Below, in pieces: positions 44,997 to 56,723 of a stretch of 64,000 bases of DNA. How positions within the stretch are numbered: position 1 is the stretch's first letter; the number at the start of each line of letters is the position of its first letter. Origin of the DNA: Steroidobacter gossypii (GTDB lineage Bacteria; Pseudomonadota; Gammaproteobacteria; Steroidobacterales; Steroidobacteraceae); assembly GCF_016801985.1 (NCBI RefSeq), contig NZ_JAEVLS010000002.1, positions 744,001-808,000 on the forward strand. Direction: 5' to 3'. A program made the position numbers and the translations under genes. The notes beneath the pieces were generated by a model. That model searched no databases and was not told the DNA's origin. It worked only from the letters and a program-made list of their open reading frames with translations.

Positions 44997-46130
44997 ATGT
45001 CCAAGCGCGACTACTACAAGGTGCTCGATGTAGCCCGCACGGCCACGGAGGCCGAGATCAAGAAGGCTTATCGCCGTCTGGCGATGAAGTATCACCCCGA
45101 CCGCAATCCCAACGACGCGGAAGCCGAAGAGAAATTCAAGGAGGCCAAGGAGGCCTACGAAGTGCTGACCGACGCGCAGAAGCGCGCCATCTACGATCAG
45201 CACGGCCACGACGGGCTGGCGGCTCGTGGCGGCGGTGGCGGCGGCTTCAGCGCCTCCGACGCGTTCAGCGACATCTTCGGCGACGTCTTTGGAGATATTT
45301 TCGGCGGCGGTCGTCGCGGCGGACGTCAGCAGGTGTTCCGTGGCGCCGATCTTCGTTACGACCTCGAGCTCGATCTCGAGCAGGCCGTGTTCGGCCATTC
45401 AGCGGATATCGAATTCACCACGCTCGCCGAATGCGAGCCGTGCTCGGGCTCGGGCGCCGCGCCTGGCTCCAAGCCCGTCACCTGCGACACCTGTAACGGC
45501 GCGGGCCAGGTCCGCATGCAGCAGGGCTTCTTTGCCGTTCAGCAAACCTGTCCGCGTTGCAAAGGCCGCGGCCAGATCGTCAGTCAGCCGTGCGATTCCT
45601 GCCTCGGGCAGGGCCGGATCCGCCAAAAGAAAAACCTCAACGTCAAGGTCCCGCAGGGCGTCGACAACGGCGATCGCATCCGCCTGACCGGCGAAGGCGA
45701 GGCCGGGCGCAACGGCGGGCCGCCGGGCGATCTCTACGTCGAGATCCGCGTGCGCGAGCATCCTATTTTCGAGCGCGACGGCAGCCATCTTTCTTGTGAA
45801 GTGCCGGTGAGCTTCACCACAGCGACGCTCGGCGGGACGGTCGAAGTCCCGACGCTGGGCGGCAATGTTGAATTGAAGGTGCCGAGCGAGACGCAGTCCG
45901 GCCGCGTGTTCCGTTTGCGAGAGAAGGGCGTGAAGCCCGTGCGTGGCGGGCCGACGGGCGATCTGTTCTGCCGCGTCGTGGTCGAGACGCCAGTGAACCT
46001 CACCGAAGAGCAGAAAGAGCTGCTGCGAGCGTTCGACGCTTCCATGCAAAACAGCCGCCGCAGTCACAGCCCGCGCGAGAGCACCTGGCTCGATGGCGTG
46101 AAGCGTTTCTTCGACACCATTCGTAACTAA
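44997..46130 (+). CDS. dnaJ: Co-chaperone DnaJ (Hsp40)
   Basis: A 377-residue type I J-protein: J-domain with HPD ([10 protein letters not shown]), Gly/Phe-rich region, four zinc motifs ([32 protein letters not shown]) and the substrate-binding C-terminal domains. It stimulates the DnaK ATPase. I placed the start at the ATG at 44997 ([10 protein letters not shown]); the longer frame upstream runs through the hairpin and is not supported. Confidence 0.97.
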   Translation: MSKRDYYKVLDVARTATEAEIKKAYRRLAMKYHPDRNPNDAEAEEKFKEAKEAYEVLTDAQKRAIYDQHGHDGLAARGGGGGGFSASDAFSDIFGDVFGDIFGGGRRGGRQQVFRGADLRYDLELDLEQAVFGHSADIEFTTLAECEPCSGSGAAPGSKPVTCDTCNGAGQVRMQQGFFAVQQTCPRCKGRGQIVSQPCDSCLGQGRIRQKKNLNVKVPQGVDNGDRIRLTGEGEAGRNGGPPGDLYVEIRVREHPIFERDGSHLSCEVPVSFTTATLGGTVEVPTLGGNVELKVPSETQSGRVFRLREKGVKPVRGGPTGDLFCRVVVETPVNLTEEQKELLRAFDASMQNSRRSHSPRESTWLDGVKRFFDTIRN

Positions 46131-46161
46131 CAATCCTCCCTCGCAGACCGGGCCGCAACTG

Positions 46162-46974
46162 ATGGCGCAACACTCTTTGCAGATCGCCGTGTTCGGCGTC
46201 AGCGGCCGCATGGGTCGTGCATTGCTGACGGCGATCGATGAAGCAAAGGCGACAGCGCTCGGCGGCGCTACTGCATCGAGCAACAGTCGCTGGTTGGGCA
46301 AGGACGCGAGCGAGGCGGGCGGCGGCGCTAAGCGCAATGTGCCGATCGAATCGGATCCCGCGCTGGCATTGCGCAACGCGCAGGTGGCGATCGATTTCAC
46401 GCTGCCCGAAGCGACTTCCGTGAATCTTGCGGCGTGCGTCCGCGCCCGATGTCCCATCGTCATCGGAACCACCGGTCATGATGAAGCGGTGCGAGCCGAG
46501 ATCGCCGCGGCCGCCAGGCAGATTCCCATCGTGATGGCGCCCAACATGAGTCTCGGCGTGAACCTGCTGCTGAAGCTGGTCGAGCTGGCCGCCGCCAAGC
46601 TGGACGCGGACTACGATATCGAAGTGTTCGAGGCGCATCATCGAAACAAGAAAGATGCGCCTTCAGGCACGGCGCTCGCGCTCGGCGCCGCCGCGGCTCA
46701 AGGCCGTGATGTCAAATTGGCGGAGGTGGCGGAGCACGCCCGTCACGGCAACACGGGCGTTCGCCCACGAGGCTCCATCGGCTTTTCGGTGTTTCGCGGC
46801 GGCGATGTTGTGGGCGACCACACCGTCACGTTTGCCGGTATTGGTGAGCGAATCGAGCTGACACACCGCGCCAGCGATCGCCTCGCATTTGCGCGGGGCG
46901 CGGTCAAAGCCGCCCAGTGGCTGGCCGGCCGCACGCCGGGCCTGTATTCCATGCAGGACGTGCTCGGTCTGTAA
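46162..46974 (+). CDS. dapB: 4-hydroxy-tetrahydrodipicolinate reductase
   Basis: A 270-residue reductase with the dinucleotide-binding GVSGRMG and the catalytic EAHHRNKKDAPSGTA motif. It acts in the diaminopimelate branch that supplies lysine and peptidoglycan. It follows dnaJ by about 30 nt on the same strand and precedes carAB, the order common in this class. Confidence 0.95.
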   Translation: MAQHSLQIAVFGVSGRMGRALLTAIDEAKATALGGATASSNSRWLGKDASEAGGGAKRNVPIESDPALALRNAQVAIDFTLPEATSVNLAACVRARCPIVIGTTGHDEAVRAEIAAAARQIPIVMAPNMSLGVNLLLKLVELAAAKLDADYDIEVFEAHHRNKKDAPSGTALALGAAAAQGRDVKLAEVAEHARHGNTGVRPRGSIGFSVFRGGDVVGDHTVTFAGIGERIELTHRASDRLAFARGAVKAAQWLAGRTPGLYSMQDVLGL

Positions 46975-47024
46975 CACACGCTTCGCTCCACTGGCCTTTA
47001 ACTCCACTGGGCGGCCCCCAGTCT

Positions 47025-47055
47025 GGGTCAGGCGAGTGACAGACCCGCGTTTTTT
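47025..47055 (+). terminator. Putative terminator after dapB
   Basis: GGGTC (47025-47029) pairs with GACCC (47042-47046), and a nested GTCTG/CAGAC alternative exists. A T-run follows at 47050-47055. It would separate dapB from carA transcription. The stem is short. Confidence 0.5.
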
Positions 47056-47189
47056 GCTTTCATGACTTGAGCGACTCGCGTACACTTCCATCTTCAGCAC
47101 GCGGTGAAAACACTTGTGGCGGGATCGGGCCTTGAAAGCCCATCTCGTCTTCCGCATGCGTGTCTGAAACAGCTGACATCGGGAGCTTC

Positions 47190-48395
47190 ATGAACCACTC
47201 CGAACACGTTGCCGCTGTACTGGCGCTCGAGGACGGCACCGTTTTTCACGGCCGGTCCATCGGAGCCAAGGGCAACACGACGGGCGAGGTGGTGTTCAAC
47301 ACCGCCATGACGGGCTACCAGGAAATCCTCACGGACCCGTCCTATTGCAGACAGATCGTTACTCTCACTTATCCGCACATCGGCAACACCGGCGCCAATC
47401 CGGAAGACCTGGAGGCGCCGGCCGTGTATGCGGCAGGTCTGATCATTCGCGATCTGCCGGCCCTGCATTCCAACTGGCGCGCCTCCGAATCGCTGGAGAG
47501 CTTTCTTCAGCGCGGCAAGGTGGTCGCCATTGCGGACATCGACACTCGCAAGCTGACTCGCATTCTGCGAGAGAAGGGCGCGCTGGCCGGTTGCATCATG
47601 ACCGGCGAGAAAGCCGATCCGGTGGCTGCGGTGCATGCGGCCCGCAAATTCCCCGGCTTGAAAGGCATGGACCTGGCCAAGGTCGTGTCCACCAAGCGGG
47701 TGTATCAATGGAACGAAGGCACCAACTGGGGCGAGCACAACGGACCGAAGTCACGTCCGGGACAGCGCGTGCACGTGGTCGCGTACGACTACGGCATCAA
47801 GCGCAACATCCTGCGTTGCCTGGCCGATCACGGGTGCCGCGTGACCGTGGTGCCGGCGCAGACGCCAGCGGAAAAAGTGCTGGCCATGAATCCCGAAGGC
47901 ATCTTTCTGTCCAACGGCCCCGGCGATCCGGAGCCGTGCACCTACGCCATCGAGGCGATCAAGCGATTCCTCGAGACCGACATTCCGGTGTTCGGCATTT
48001 GCCTGGGCCATCAGCTGCTGGGCCTGGCGAGCGACGCCAAGACCGTGAAAATGAAGTTCGGCCATCACGGCGCCAATCATCCGGTGCTCGACACCAGCAG
48101 CGGCCGCGTGCTGATTTCCAGCCAGAACCACGGCTTCGCGGTCGACGAGAGCACGCTTGGCCCGAATGTGAAAGTGACTCACAAGTCGCTGTTCGACGGC
48201 TCGTTGCAGGGCATCGAGCGCACCGACCGGCCGGCGTTCAGCTTCCAGGGCCATCCCGAGGCCAGCCCCGGCCCGCAGGATGTCGGGCAGCTGTTCGCCA
48301 AGTTCACCGCCATGATCCACGAGCGCCTCGCTCAGCAGGTCGGTACCAAAAGCACCGCCGCGAACGATACCGGCCGTCGCGCCGCCGAAGGTTGA
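47190..48395 (+). CDS. carA: Carbamoyl-phosphate synthase, glutaminase subunit
   Basis: About 401 residues. The N-terminal CPSase domain ([14 protein letters not shown]) is followed by a class I amidotransferase with nucleophile Cys in [11 protein letters not shown] and His/Glu in QGHPEASPG. It supplies ammonia to CarB for arginine and pyrimidine synthesis. I chose the ATG at 47190, preceded by GGGAGC; a TTG/GTG-type extension at 47160 is possible. Confidence 0.96.
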   Translation: MNHSEHVAAVLALEDGTVFHGRSIGAKGNTTGEVVFNTAMTGYQEILTDPSYCRQIVTLTYPHIGNTGANPEDLEAPAVYAAGLIIRDLPALHSNWRASESLESFLQRGKVVAIADIDTRKLTRILREKGALAGCIMTGEKADPVAAVHAARKFPGLKGMDLAKVVSTKRVYQWNEGTNWGEHNGPKSRPGQRVHVVAYDYGIKRNILRCLADHGCRVTVVPAQTPAEKVLAMNPEGIFLSNGPGDPEPCTYAIEAIKRFLETDIPVFGICLGHQLLGLASDAKTVKMKFGHHGANHPVLDTSSGRVLISSQNHGFAVDESTLGPNVKVTHKSLFDGSLQGIERTDRPAFSFQGHPEASPGPQDVGQLFAKFTAMIHERLAQQVGTKSTAANDTGRRAAEG

Positions 48396-48407
48396 TTCAC
48401 ACTTCAC

Positions 48408-51400
48408 ATGCCCAAGCGTACTGACCTCCAAAGCATCCTGATCATCGGCGCCGGCCCGATCGTCATCGGCCAGGCGTGCGAATTCGATTATTCCGGCGCG
48501 CAGGCCTGCAAGGCGCTCAAGGAAGAGGGCTATCGCGTCATCCTGGTGAACTCCAATCCGGCCACCATCATGACCGACCCGGAGTCCGCCGACGCCATCT
48601 ACATCGAGCCCATTCACTGGCGCACGGTGGAGCGCATCATCGCCAAGGAACGTCCCAGCGCGTTGCTGCCCACCATGGGCGGCCAGACGGCGCTCAACTG
48701 CGCGCTCGATCTGGTGCGCGAAGGCGTGCTGGAAAAATACGGCGTCGAACTCATCGCCGCGTCCCGCGAAGCCATCGACATGGCTGAAGATCGAGAGAAA
48801 TTCCGCAATGCCATGCGCGAGATCGGTCTGGAGTCGCCCCGTTCGAAGATCGCGCACAGCATGGATGAGGCGCTGGCAGTGCAGGCCGAGATCGGCTTTC
48901 CCACGATCATTCGTCCTTCGTTCACCATGGGCGGCTCGGGCGGCGGCATCGCCTACAACCGCGAAGAGTTCGTCACCATCGTCGAACGCGGTCTGGACGC
49001 TTCGCCGACTTCGGAAGTTCTGCTGGAAGAATCCGTCATCGGTTGGAAAGAGTACGAGATGGAAGTGGTCCGCGATCGCGCCGACAACTGCATCATCATC
49101 TGTTCCATCGAAAACCTCGATCCGATGGGCGTGCACACCGGCGACTCGATCACGGTCGCGCCGGCGCAGACGCTGACGGACAAGGAATATCAGATGATGC
49201 GCAACGCCTCGATCGCGGTGTTGCGCAAGATCGGCGTGGAGTGCGGTGGCTCGAACGTGCAGTTCGCGCTCAATCCCGCCGACGGCCGTATGCTGATCAT
49301 CGAAATGAATCCGCGCGTGTCGCGCTCGTCCGCGCTCGCCTCGAAGGCCACTGGCTTCCCGATCGCGAAAGTGGCCGCCAAGCTCGCAGTCGGCTACACG
49401 CTCGATGAACTGAAGAACGACATCACCGGCGGCGCCACGCCGGCTTCGTTCGAGCCGACCATCGATTACGTGGTCACCAAGATCCCGCGCTTCACGTTCG
49501 AAAAATTCCCGGGCGCGAACGATCGGCTCACGACGCAGATGAAGTCGGTGGGCGAGGCCATGGCAATGGGTCGCACCTTCCAGGAGTCGCTGCAGAAGGC
49601 GCTCAGGAGCATGGAAGTGGGCACCGACGGACTCGATCCGTTGCTCACCTTGCCGATCGCCGAAGAACAGATGCACAAGCTGCGCGAAGAGCTGCGCATG
49701 CCCGGGCCGAATCGCCTGCGCTACGTCGGCGATGCGTTCCGCGGCGGTCTGTCGTTCAACGAAGTGCAGTCGCTGTCGCGCATCGATCCCTGGTTCCTCG
49801 CCCAGATCCACGACATCGTGCTCGAGGAGCAGAAGGTGCAGGAACAAGGCCTCGAAGCCTTGACCCGCGATCGTATGTGGCAGCTCAAGCGCAAAGGCTT
49901 CTCCGATCGTCGTCTCGCGACGCTGGTTGGCGTCGACGAAGCGAGCGTGCGTCGTAAGCGCATCACCATGGGCATTCGCCCGGTGTTCAAGCGTGTCGAC
50001 ACTTGCGCCGCCGAGTTCTCGACATCCACGGCGTACATGTATTCGTCGTACGACGAGGAGTGCGAAGCCAATCCGACCGACCGCAAGAAGATCATGATTC
50101 TGGGCGGCGGTCCGAATCGCATCGGACAGGGCATCGAGTTCGACTACTGCTGTGTGCACGCGGCGCTGGCGCTGCGCGATGCGGGCTACGAGACCATCAT
50201 GGTCAACTGCAATCCCGAAACGGTATCGACCGACTACGACACTTCGGATCGCTTGTACTTCGAGCCGCTCACGCTCGAAGACGTGCTGGAAATCATCGAT
50301 AAGGAAAAGCCGGTAGGCGTGATCGTGCAGTACGGTGGCCAGACGCCGCTGAAACTGTGCCGCGCGCTCGAAGCGGCAGGCGCGCCGATCATCGGCACCA
50401 CGCCGGACGCCATCGACGTGGCCGAAGACCGCGAGCGCTTCCAGCAACTGGTGCAGCAGCTGAATCTGAAGCAGCCGCCGAATTGCACGGCGCGCACCGA
50501 AGAGCAGGCCATCAGCATGTCGAAGACCGTGGGCTTCCCGCTGGTGGTGCGGCCTTCGTACGTGCTCGGCGGGCGCGCCATGGAAGTGGTCTTCAACGAA
50601 GACGACCTGCGCACCTACATGACCGATGCGGTGAAAGTGTCGAACGACAGCCCGGTGCTGCTGGATCGCTTTCTGGATCAGGCCATCGAGGTCGACGTCG
50701 ATGCGATCTGCGACGGCGAGGACGTCTATATCGGCGGCATCATGGAACACGTCGAGCAGGCCGGCGTGCACTCGGGCGACTCCGGTTGCTCGCTGCCGCC
50801 CAACAGCCTGTCGGCCGAGGTCCAGGCCGAACTGAAGGAACAGACGCGCAAGCTCGCCCGGGGCTTGAAGGTGGTCGGTCTGATGAACATCCAGTTCGCC
50901 ATCCAGAGCGGCATCGTCTACATCCTCGAAGTGAATCCGCGCGCCTCGCGCACCGTGCCGTTTGTTTCCAAAGCGACCGGCGTGCCGCTGGCGAAAATGG
51001 CCGCGCGCGTCATGGCGGGCGCCAAGTTGAAAGATCTCGGCTTGACCGAAGAGCGCGTGCCGAAGTTCTTCGCAGTCAAGGAGTCGGTGTTCCCGTTCGC
51101 CAAATTCCCCGAAGCCGATCCGATCCTCGGACCGGAAATGAAATCCACCGGCGAAGTGATGGGCACCGGCCGTTCGTTCGGCGAAGCCTATGCCAAGGCG
51201 CAGCTCGCCTCCGGCGTGATTCTGCCGACTCGCGGCGTTTGTTTGCTCAGCGTGCGCGACCGCGACAAACCGGCAGCGGTGCAACTGGCGCGCCGCCTGG
51301 TCGCGCAGGGCTTTGAAATCGTTGCAACGTCTGGCACCGCGGAAGCCATCAGCAATGCGGGAATTCCATGCCGCACAGCGAATAAGGTGCGTGAGGGTCG

Positions 51401-51677
51401 CCCTCACATCGTGGACATGATAAAAAACGACGAGATTTCGCTGATCGTCAATACCACCGAAGGCAAGCAGGCCATTTTCGAATCGCGCTCCATTCGGCGC
51501 GAAGCGGTCCACAAGCGCGTCACGTACTACACGACTGTGGCGGCCGGACTGGCAACCTGCGACGCCATTGCCCACATGAATGAGGTCGACGTGAACCGAC
51601 TGCAGGATCTGCATCGAGAGATCGCGCAACAAGCCGGCTATGACACTGCGGTGAAGGCTGTGGAGATCGCATCGTGA
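48408..51677 (+). CDS. carB: Carbamoyl-phosphate synthase, large subunit
   Basis: A 1089-residue enzyme with two ATP-grasp halves. The first starts [21 protein letters not shown] and the second [22 protein letters not shown]-terminal MGS-like allosteric domain ([32 protein letters not shown]) binds effectors. It lies 12 nt after carA and overlaps greA as GTGA. Confidence 0.98.
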   Translation: MPKRTDLQSILIIGAGPIVIGQACEFDYSGAQACKALKEEGYRVILVNSNPATIMTDPESADAIYIEPIHWRTVERIIAKERPSALLPTMGGQTALNCALDLVREGVLEKYGVELIAASREAIDMAEDREKFRNAMREIGLESPRSKIAHSMDEALAVQAEIGFPTIIRPSFTMGGSGGGIAYNREEFVTIVERGLDASPTSEVLLEESVIGWKEYEMEVVRDRADNCIIICSIENLDPMGVHTGDSITVAPAQTLTDKEYQMMRNASIAVLRKIGVECGGSNVQFALNPADGRMLIIEMNPRVSRSSALASKATGFPIAKVAAKLAVGYTLDELKNDITGGATPASFEPTIDYVVTKIPRFTFEKFPGANDRLTTQMKSVGEAMAMGRTFQESLQKALRSMEVGTDGLDPLLTLPIAEEQMHKLREELRMPGPNRLRYVGDAFRGGLSFNEVQSLSRIDPWFLAQIHDIVLEEQKVQEQGLEALTRDRMWQLKRKGFSDRRLATLVGVDEASVRRKRITMGIRPVFKRVDTCAAEFSTSTAYMYSSYDEECEANPTDRKKIMILGGGPNRIGQGIEFDYCCVHAALALRDAGYETIMVNCNPETVSTDYDTSDRLYFEPLTLEDVLEIIDKEKPVGVIVQYGGQTPLKLCRALEAAGAPIIGTTPDAIDVAEDRERFQQLVQQLNLKQPPNCTARTEEQAISMSKTVGFPLVVRPSYVLGGRAMEVVFNEDDLRTYMTDAVKVSNDSPVLLDRFLDQAIEVDVDAICDGEDVYIGGIMEHVEQAGVHSGDSGCSLPPNSLSAEVQAELKEQTRKLARGLKVVGLMNIQFAIQSGIVYILEVNPRASRTVPFVSKATGVPLAKMAARVMAGAKLKDLGLTEERVPKFFAVKESVFPFAKFPEADPILGPEMKSTGEVMGTGRSFGEAYAKAQLASGVILPTRGVCLLSVRDRDKPAAVQLARRLVAQGFEIVATSGTAEAISNAGIPCRTANKVREGRPHIVDMIKNDEISLIVNTTEGKQAIFESRSIRREAVHKRVTYYTTVAAGLATCDAIAHMNEVDVNRLQDLHREIAQQAGYDTAVKAVEIAS

Positions 51678-52150
51678 AGCGGCTGCCGTTGACATTGAAA
51701 GGCGCCGAGAAATTGCGCGCCGAGCTGAAACGTTTGAAGAGCGAGGATCGTCCGCGCGTGATCCAGGCGATTGCCGAGGCGCGCGCCCATGGCGACTTGA
51801 GCGAGAACGCGGAATATCACGCCGCGCGTGAGCAGCAGAGCTTCATCGAAGGACGCATCAAGGATATCGAGTCGCACCTGTCGAACTCGGAAATCATCGA
51901 TGTGGCGTCCATGCCGGCCACCGACAAAGTGGTGTTCGGCGCCACCATCGATCTGGAAGACGAGGACACCGGCAACAAGCTGCTGTATCAGATCGTCGGC
52001 GACGCCGAGGCCGATATCAAACAAGGCCTGATCTCGGTGTCGTCGCCCATCGCGCGCGCCCTGGTCGGCAAGTCCAAGGGCGACGTCGTGGATGTGGTTG
52101 CGCCCAACGGCACCAAGAGCTACGAGATCGTCGAAGTCCGTTATTTGTAA
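51674..52150 (+). CDS. greA: Transcript cleavage factor GreA
   Basis: A 158-residue factor with an N-terminal coiled coil whose tip carries [16 protein letters not shown], the catalytic Asp/Glu segment, and an FKBP-like C-terminal domain. It rescues backtracked RNA polymerase. The GTG start overlaps carB by four bases, the usual carAB-greA layout. Confidence 0.96.
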   Translation: MKRLPLTLKGAEKLRAELKRLKSEDRPRVIQAIAEARAHGDLSENAEYHAAREQQSFIEGRIKDIESHLSNSEIIDVASMPATDKVVFGATIDLEDEDTGNKLLYQIVGDAEADIKQGLISVSSPIARALVGKSKGDVVDVVAPNGTKSYEIVEVRYL

Positions 52151-52213
52151 CGCCGCCGGGGTTGTTCGTTCGTAGCTTGTCGCCGGCCCGGAAATTCAGA
52201 GATCAACGGCAGC

Positions 52214-52675
52214 ATGGTCACTACGGAACCGGCCGCTCGGGTCGCGCCGCGCAAGTGGCTCGATTTCAGCGTCACATTTCTGGTCACGCTGTGGGCCGGC
52301 TCGCTATGGACCGTGTGCGGCATCGTCGCGCCCCAATTGTTCGCGACGCTGCCGGAGCGGCGCCTTGCAGGGCAGATGGCGGCCCGGCTGTTTCATATCG
52401 AGACCTGGTTGGGCGTCGTGATCGCCATCGCATTGATTGCGCTGTTGGCCGCGCGTAAGGCCTTCGCCAGCAGCAAAGCGGTGCTCTGGCTGATTGTGTT
52501 GACCGCGGGCGCGCCGCTCGCGAGCGAGCTGATCCTGGGCCCGATGATGGATGCGGCCCGAAGCGCGAACGACATGGCGCGCTTCGGCATGCTTCATGGT
52601 GTTTCCGCCGCGCTGTTTTTTATCGCGTGTGTGAGCGCGCTGGCGCTGGTCTGGAAGACCCGGCAGGCCGCGTAG
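52214..52675 (+). CDS. DUF4149 inner-membrane protein
   Basis: A 153-residue protein with four hydrophobic helices (VTFLVTLWAGSLWTVCGIVAPQLF, WLGVVIAIALIALLAA, WLIVLTAGAP, LFFIACVSALALVW), matching DUF4149. Family members often lie between greA and yhbY in gammaproteobacteria. Function unknown. It converges with yhbY, with three bases between the stops. Confidence 0.8.
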   Translation: MVTTEPAARVAPRKWLDFSVTFLVTLWAGSLWTVCGIVAPQLFATLPERRLAGQMAARLFHIETWLGVVIAIALIALLAARKAFASSKAVLWLIVLTAGAPLASELILGPMMDAARSANDMARFGMLHGVSAALFFIACVSALALVWKTRQAA

Positions 52676-52678
52676 CAG

Positions 52679-52990
52679 CTAGTCCGCCGGCAAGATGATT
52701 TTCGGCTTGTCCTTGTGCGGGCGATAGAACACACCCACGTTGCCGATCCGCTGCACCAGGGCGCTGCCGCTTTGTTTGGCCAGTTCGGCGAGAATGGTGT
52801 CGCGCTCGTCGCGATCGCCGACGCGGGCTTTGACTTTCACCAGTTCGTGCGCGCCGAGCGCAATGTCGAACTCCTTCGCGACCGCAGGCGACAAGCCGGA
52901 CGAGCCGATGAGAATGACAGGTTCCTTACCGTGGGCGAGGCCGCGCAGGTACTTCTTTTGCTTTTCGGAAAGCTGCTGAATCGTAGGCAT
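52679..52990 (-). CDS. yhbY: Ribosome-assembly RNA-binding protein YhbY (CRM domain)
   Basis: A 103-residue CRM/YhbY protein (LSEKQKKYLRGLAHGKEPVILIGSSGLSPAVAKEFDIAL, HELVKVKARV) with the GxxG loop seen as SSGLSP. It binds pre-50S particles. The start overlaps the divergent rlmE start by two bases, so their promoters must lie within the opposing genes. Confidence 0.93.
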   Translation of the reverse strand: MPTIQQLSEKQKKYLRGLAHGKEPVILIGSSGLSPAVAKEFDIALGAHELVKVKARVGDRDERDTILAELAKQSGSALVQRIGNVGVFYRPHKDKPKIILPAD

Positions 52991-53612
52991 GGCTAAGCGT
53001 ACTAAATCGAGCCGGCAATGGCTCGCCGAACATGAGAGCGATCCGTACGTGAAGCAGGCCCGGCAGGCCGGCTATCGCTCGCGCGCCGTGTTCAAGCTCG
53101 ATGAGATTCAGCGCACCGACCGGCTGATTCGGCCCGGCATGACCATCGTGGATCTGGGCGCGGCGCCGGGTGGCTGGAGCCAGCTGGCGGCCAAGCTTCT
53201 GCAGGGCAGAGGGCGGATCGTGGCGCTGGACATTTTGCCCATGGACGCCATCGTCGGCGTCGATTTCCTGCAAGGCGACTTCGCCGACGATGCGGTCCTG
53301 GAACAATTCGAACAAATGCTCGGCGGCGAGCGAGCGCAGCTTGTAATGTCCGATATGGCCCCAAATACCACGGGCATCGCCGACGTGGACCATGACCGTT
53401 CGATGCATCTGGTTGAACTGTCGCTGGATTTCGCCCGCAAACACCTGGCCCCCAAGGGCGATTTCCTGGTCAAGGTGTTCCAGGGCCGGCACTTCCAGCC
53501 GTTCGTGAAGGAGCTCAGAAACAGCTTCACGACGGTCAAAGTGCGAAAACCGCCAGCCTCGCGCCAGCGAAGTCCGGAACTTTACCTGCTGGGGCGCGAC
53601 TTTAAGGCTTAA
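52989..53612 (+). CDS. rlmE: 23S rRNA 2'-O-methyltransferase RlmE (FtsJ)
   Basis: A 207-residue SAM-dependent methyltransferase with [11 protein letters not shown] (cofactor loop), SDMAPN and LVKVFQG, showing the K-D-K-E catalytic set. It methylates U2552 of 23S rRNA. It is divergent from yhbY and followed by ftsH, the standard order. Confidence 0.96.
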   Translation: MAKRTKSSRQWLAEHESDPYVKQARQAGYRSRAVFKLDEIQRTDRLIRPGMTIVDLGAAPGGWSQLAAKLLQGRGRIVALDILPMDAIVGVDFLQGDFADDAVLEQFEQMLGGERAQLVMSDMAPNTTGIADVDHDRSMHLVELSLDFARKHLAPKGDFLVKVFQGRHFQPFVKELRNSFTTVKVRKPPASRQRSPELYLLGRDFKA

Positions 53613-53779
53613 GCTGGTCCGTTTCAGGTTTTGGCTTGCTTTTCGATTGCAGCGGATCAGGAAGTCGGTTATGGCGCGTCCCGGTCCGGTGGTGTAGTGT
53701 CAATCTGCGCCTACTTACTTATTCCAGGCTGCTGCCATTGTCCGAGGTCAAAAAGGACGCGGCGCACGAGGATGGGACT

Positions 53780-55705
53780 TTGAACGACCTAGCCAAGAAC
53801 ATCGTACTCTGGATCGTCATCGCCGTGGTGGTGGCCACGGTGGTCAGCAATTTCAGCGCGCGATCCGGCGGAGTACAGGAGATGCCGTACTCCACCTTTC
53901 TGCAGCAGGTGAAGGACGGCGGCATCGCCGAAGTCACCTTGAACAAGACCACCGACGTGATTCGCGGTGTGCGCACCAATGGCGAGCAGTTCACGGTCAA
54001 CAATCCCGAGACCGAGAACTCCGACCTGATCGGCACGCTGCTCGACAACAATGTGAAGTTCTCGGGCGCGGCGCCGGAGCGGCAGTCGTTCCTGATGCAG
54101 CTGTTCATTTCTTCCTTCCCCATCCTGCTGCTGATCGCGGTGTGGGTGTACTTCATGCGTCAAATGCAGGGCGGCGCCGGCGGCAGGGGGGCCATGTCGT
54201 TCGGCAAGAGTCGCGCACGCCTGCTCGGCGAGGACCAGGTACAGGTCACATTCGCCGATGTCGCAGGCGTGGATGAAGCCAAGGAAGAAGTGGTCGAGAT
54301 CGTCGAGTTCCTGAAAGACCCGGGCAAGTTCCAGCGCCTGGGCGGCAAGATCCCGCGTGGCGTGCTGATGGTCGGCTCGCCCGGTACCGGTAAGACGCTG
54401 CTCGCCCGCGCCATCGCCGGCGAAGCGAAAGTCCCGTTCTTCACCATCTCCGGTTCCGACTTCGTCGAAATGTTCGTCGGCGTGGGCGCGAGCCGCGTGC
54501 GTGACATGTTCGACCAGGCGAAGAAGCACGCTCCGTGCATCATCTTCATCGACGAAATCGACGCCGTCGGTCGCCATCGTGGCGCCGGCCTGGGCGGCGG
54601 TCACGACGAACGTGAGCAGACGTTGAACCAGCTGCTGGTCGAGATGGATGGTTTCGAGGGCACCGAGGGCGTGATCGTCATCGCCGCCACCAACCGTCCC
54701 GACGTGCTGGATCCGGCGCTGCTGCGTCCGGGCCGTTTCGATCGTCAGGTCGTGGTGCCGCTGCCGGACGTGCGTGGTCGCGAGCAGATCCTGAAAGTTC
54801 ACATGCGCAAGCTGCCGCTCGCCGAAGACGTGAAGCCGCAGGTGATCGCGCGTGGCACGCCGGGCTTTTCGGGCGCGGACCTCGCCAACCTGGTCAACGA
54901 AGCTGCGTTGTTCGCCGCTCGCGCCAATCGCCGCACGGTGACCATGGACGAGTTCGAGCGCGCCAAGGACAAGATCATGATGGGCGCCGAGCGCCGCTCC
55001 ATGGTCATGGACGAGCAGGAGAAGAAGCTCACCGCGTATCACGAGGCGGGTCACGCCATCATCGGCTTGACGGTGCCCGAGCACGACCCGGTCTACAAAG
55101 TCACGATCATCCCCCGCGGCCGTGCGCTGGGCGTGACCATGTTCCTGCCGGAAGCCGATCGTTACAGCACCAGCAAGCGTCGGCTCGAGAGCCGCATCAG
55201 CACGCTGTTCGGCGGTCGTATCGCCGAAGAGATCATCTTCGGACCCGAGTCGATCACGACCGGCGCCTCCAACGACATCGAGCGCGCGACTGAAATCGCT
55301 CGCAACATGGTCACCAAGTGGGGCCTGTCGAACAAGCTCGGCCCGCTGACCTACAGCGAAGACCAGGGTGAAGTGTTCCTGGGTCGCCAGGTCACGCAGC
55401 ACAAGCAGGTGTCGGATGTCACCGCGCACGCCATCGACGAGGAAGTTCGTTATCTGATCGACACGAACTACAAGCGCGCCAAGGACATTCTCGAGACCAA
55501 CCTCGACAAGCTGCACAAGATGGCTGACGCGCTGATCAAGTACGAGACCATCGACGAGATCCAGATCAAGGACATCATGGAAGGCCGCGATCCCAAGCCG
55601 CCCGCGGGCTGGGACGACAGTGGCGCGCCGTTCGGCGGCAACGGCAAGGGCCGCGACCGCGAGAAGGGCGAGGCCCCGATCGGCAAGCCCGCCAGCCAAC
55701 ACTGA
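53780..55705 (+). CDS. ftsH: ATP-dependent zinc metalloprotease FtsH
   Basis: A 641-residue membrane AAA protease. Two N-terminal helices flank a periplasmic domain. Walker A GSPGTGKT, the pore [14 protein letters not shown], the second region of homology and the zinc site HEAGH are all present. It degrades membrane and regulatory proteins. I chose the TTG at 53780 after GAGGA because the protein then starts [11 protein letters not shown] like homologues; the open frame extends upstream without support. A terminator follows. Confidence 0.96.
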   Translation: MNDLAKNIVLWIVIAVVVATVVSNFSARSGGVQEMPYSTFLQQVKDGGIAEVTLNKTTDVIRGVRTNGEQFTVNNPETENSDLIGTLLDNNVKFSGAAPERQSFLMQLFISSFPILLLIAVWVYFMRQMQGGAGGRGAMSFGKSRARLLGEDQVQVTFADVAGVDEAKEEVVEIVEFLKDPGKFQRLGGKIPRGVLMVGSPGTGKTLLARAIAGEAKVPFFTISGSDFVEMFVGVGASRVRDMFDQAKKHAPCIIFIDEIDAVGRHRGAGLGGGHDEREQTLNQLLVEMDGFEGTEGVIVIAATNRPDVLDPALLRPGRFDRQVVVPLPDVRGREQILKVHMRKLPLAEDVKPQVIARGTPGFSGADLANLVNEAALFAARANRRTVTMDEFERAKDKIMMGAERRSMVMDEQEKKLTAYHEAGHAIIGLTVPEHDPVYKVTIIPRGRALGVTMFLPEADRYSTSKRRLESRISTLFGGRIAEEIIFGPESITTGASNDIERATEIARNMVTKWGLSNKLGPLTYSEDQGEVFLGRQVTQHKQVSDVTAHAIDEEVRYLIDTNYKRAKDILETNLDKLHKMADALIKYETIDEIQIKDIMEGRDPKPPAGWDDSGAPFGGNGKGRDREKGEAPIGKPASQH

Positions 55706-55740
55706 GCTAGTAGTTAGCTGTTGGCAGGAAGGAGTTAGAG

Positions 55741-55764
55741 AAGAGGCGCGGCAACGCGCCTCTT
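55741..55764 (+). terminator. Intrinsic terminator after ftsH
   Basis: A perfect 10-bp stem AAGAGGCGCG/CGCGCCTCTT with loop GCAA, followed by TCCGTTT. It separates ftsH from folP. Confidence 0.75.
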
Positions 55765-55795
55765 TCCGTTTATGCGACCTGACAAGAACCCAATC

Positions 55796-56707
55796 ATGGC
55801 TGGCAATGCAGCTCTGACCAACAGCCAACTGCCAGCAGCCAGCTACTTGCGTTGTGGCCGTCACACGGTGGATCTGTCCTCGCCCATCGTGATGGGCATC
55901 CTCAACGTCACGCCGGATTCGTTTTCCGACGGCGGACGGTTCGTCGACGTGTCGCGAGCGCTCGAACATGCGCAGCGCATGATCGAGCAGGGCGCGGGCA
56001 TGATCGATGTGGGCGGTGAGTCCACACGGCCTGGCGCCGCCGATGTCAGCGAGCAAGAGGAGATCCGCCGGGTCGTGCCGATCATCGAAGCGCTCGCCGC
56101 TCGCACTTCCATTCCCATCTCCGTCGACACCAGCAAGGCCGCCGTCATGACCGCAGCCGTCTCGGCCGGCGCGAGCCTGATCAACGACGTGAGGGCGCTG
56201 CGGGAGCCGGGCGCACTTGAAGCCGCCGCCCGCACCAACGCCGGCGTCTGTCTCATGCACATGCAGGGGCAGCCGCGAACCATGCAGCACGAGCCACGTT
56301 ATGACGACGTGGTCGAAGAGGTCGCCACCTTTCTGGAACAGCGCGTCGGGGCATGCCTGACCGCCGGCATCGACCGTGAGCGACTGGTGCTCGACCCGGG
56401 CATCGGCTTTGGCAAGCGGCTCGAACATAATCTCTCGTTACTGGCCCATCTGCCGCGCCTGGGCCGTCCAGGGCCGAACCAGGGACTGCCCCTGCTGGTC
56501 GGGGTGTCCCGCAAATCCATGTTCCAGACGCTGCTGGGGCGGCCTGTGGAGCAGCGCCTGGCCGGTGGCCTCGCGGTCGCGACCGCCGCCGTGCTCGCCG
56601 GGGCTGCTATCCTTCGCGTCCACGACGTAGCCGAGACGCTCGACGCAGTGAAGGTGGCCCACGCCCTACGCGCCGCCGGCTACTCCCGACCAGTCAGTAG
56701 TCACTAG
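55796..56707 (+). CDS. folP: Dihydropteroate synthase
   Basis: About 303 residues with NVTPDSFSDGG, the VGGESTRPG pterin site and VLDPGIGFGK. It condenses p-aminobenzoate with the pterin pyrophosphate in folate synthesis. The start is uncertain: ATGs at 55772 and 55796 and a TTG at 55847 are in frame. The first 17 residues or so are encoded by a repeat-like sequence that resembles intergenic DNA, so a downstream start is possible. glmM follows after 16 nt. Confidence 0.93.
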   Translation: MAGNAALTNSQLPAASYLRCGRHTVDLSSPIVMGILNVTPDSFSDGGRFVDVSRALEHAQRMIEQGAGMIDVGGESTRPGAADVSEQEEIRRVVPIIEALAARTSIPISVDTSKAAVMTAAVSAGASLINDVRALREPGALEAAARTNAGVCLMHMQGQPRTMQHEPRYDDVVEEVATFLEQRVGACLTAGIDRERLVLDPGIGFGKRLEHNLSLLAHLPRLGRPGPNQGLPLLVGVSRKSMFQTLLGRPVEQRLAGGLAVATAAVLAGAAILRVHDVAETLDAVKVAHALRAAGYSRPVSSH

Positions 56708-56723
56708 TCACTTCGAGGTTACT

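Noticed and set aside
47751-51695. 1314-codon minus-strand ORF opposite carB
   Set aside because: It mirrors carA/carB codons in a GC-rich genome, has a His/Arg/Ala-biased composition and no motif; carB is certain.
53789-56428. 879-codon minus-strand ORF opposite ftsH and folP
   Set aside because: Runs across two certain genes and a terminator, with shadow-type composition.
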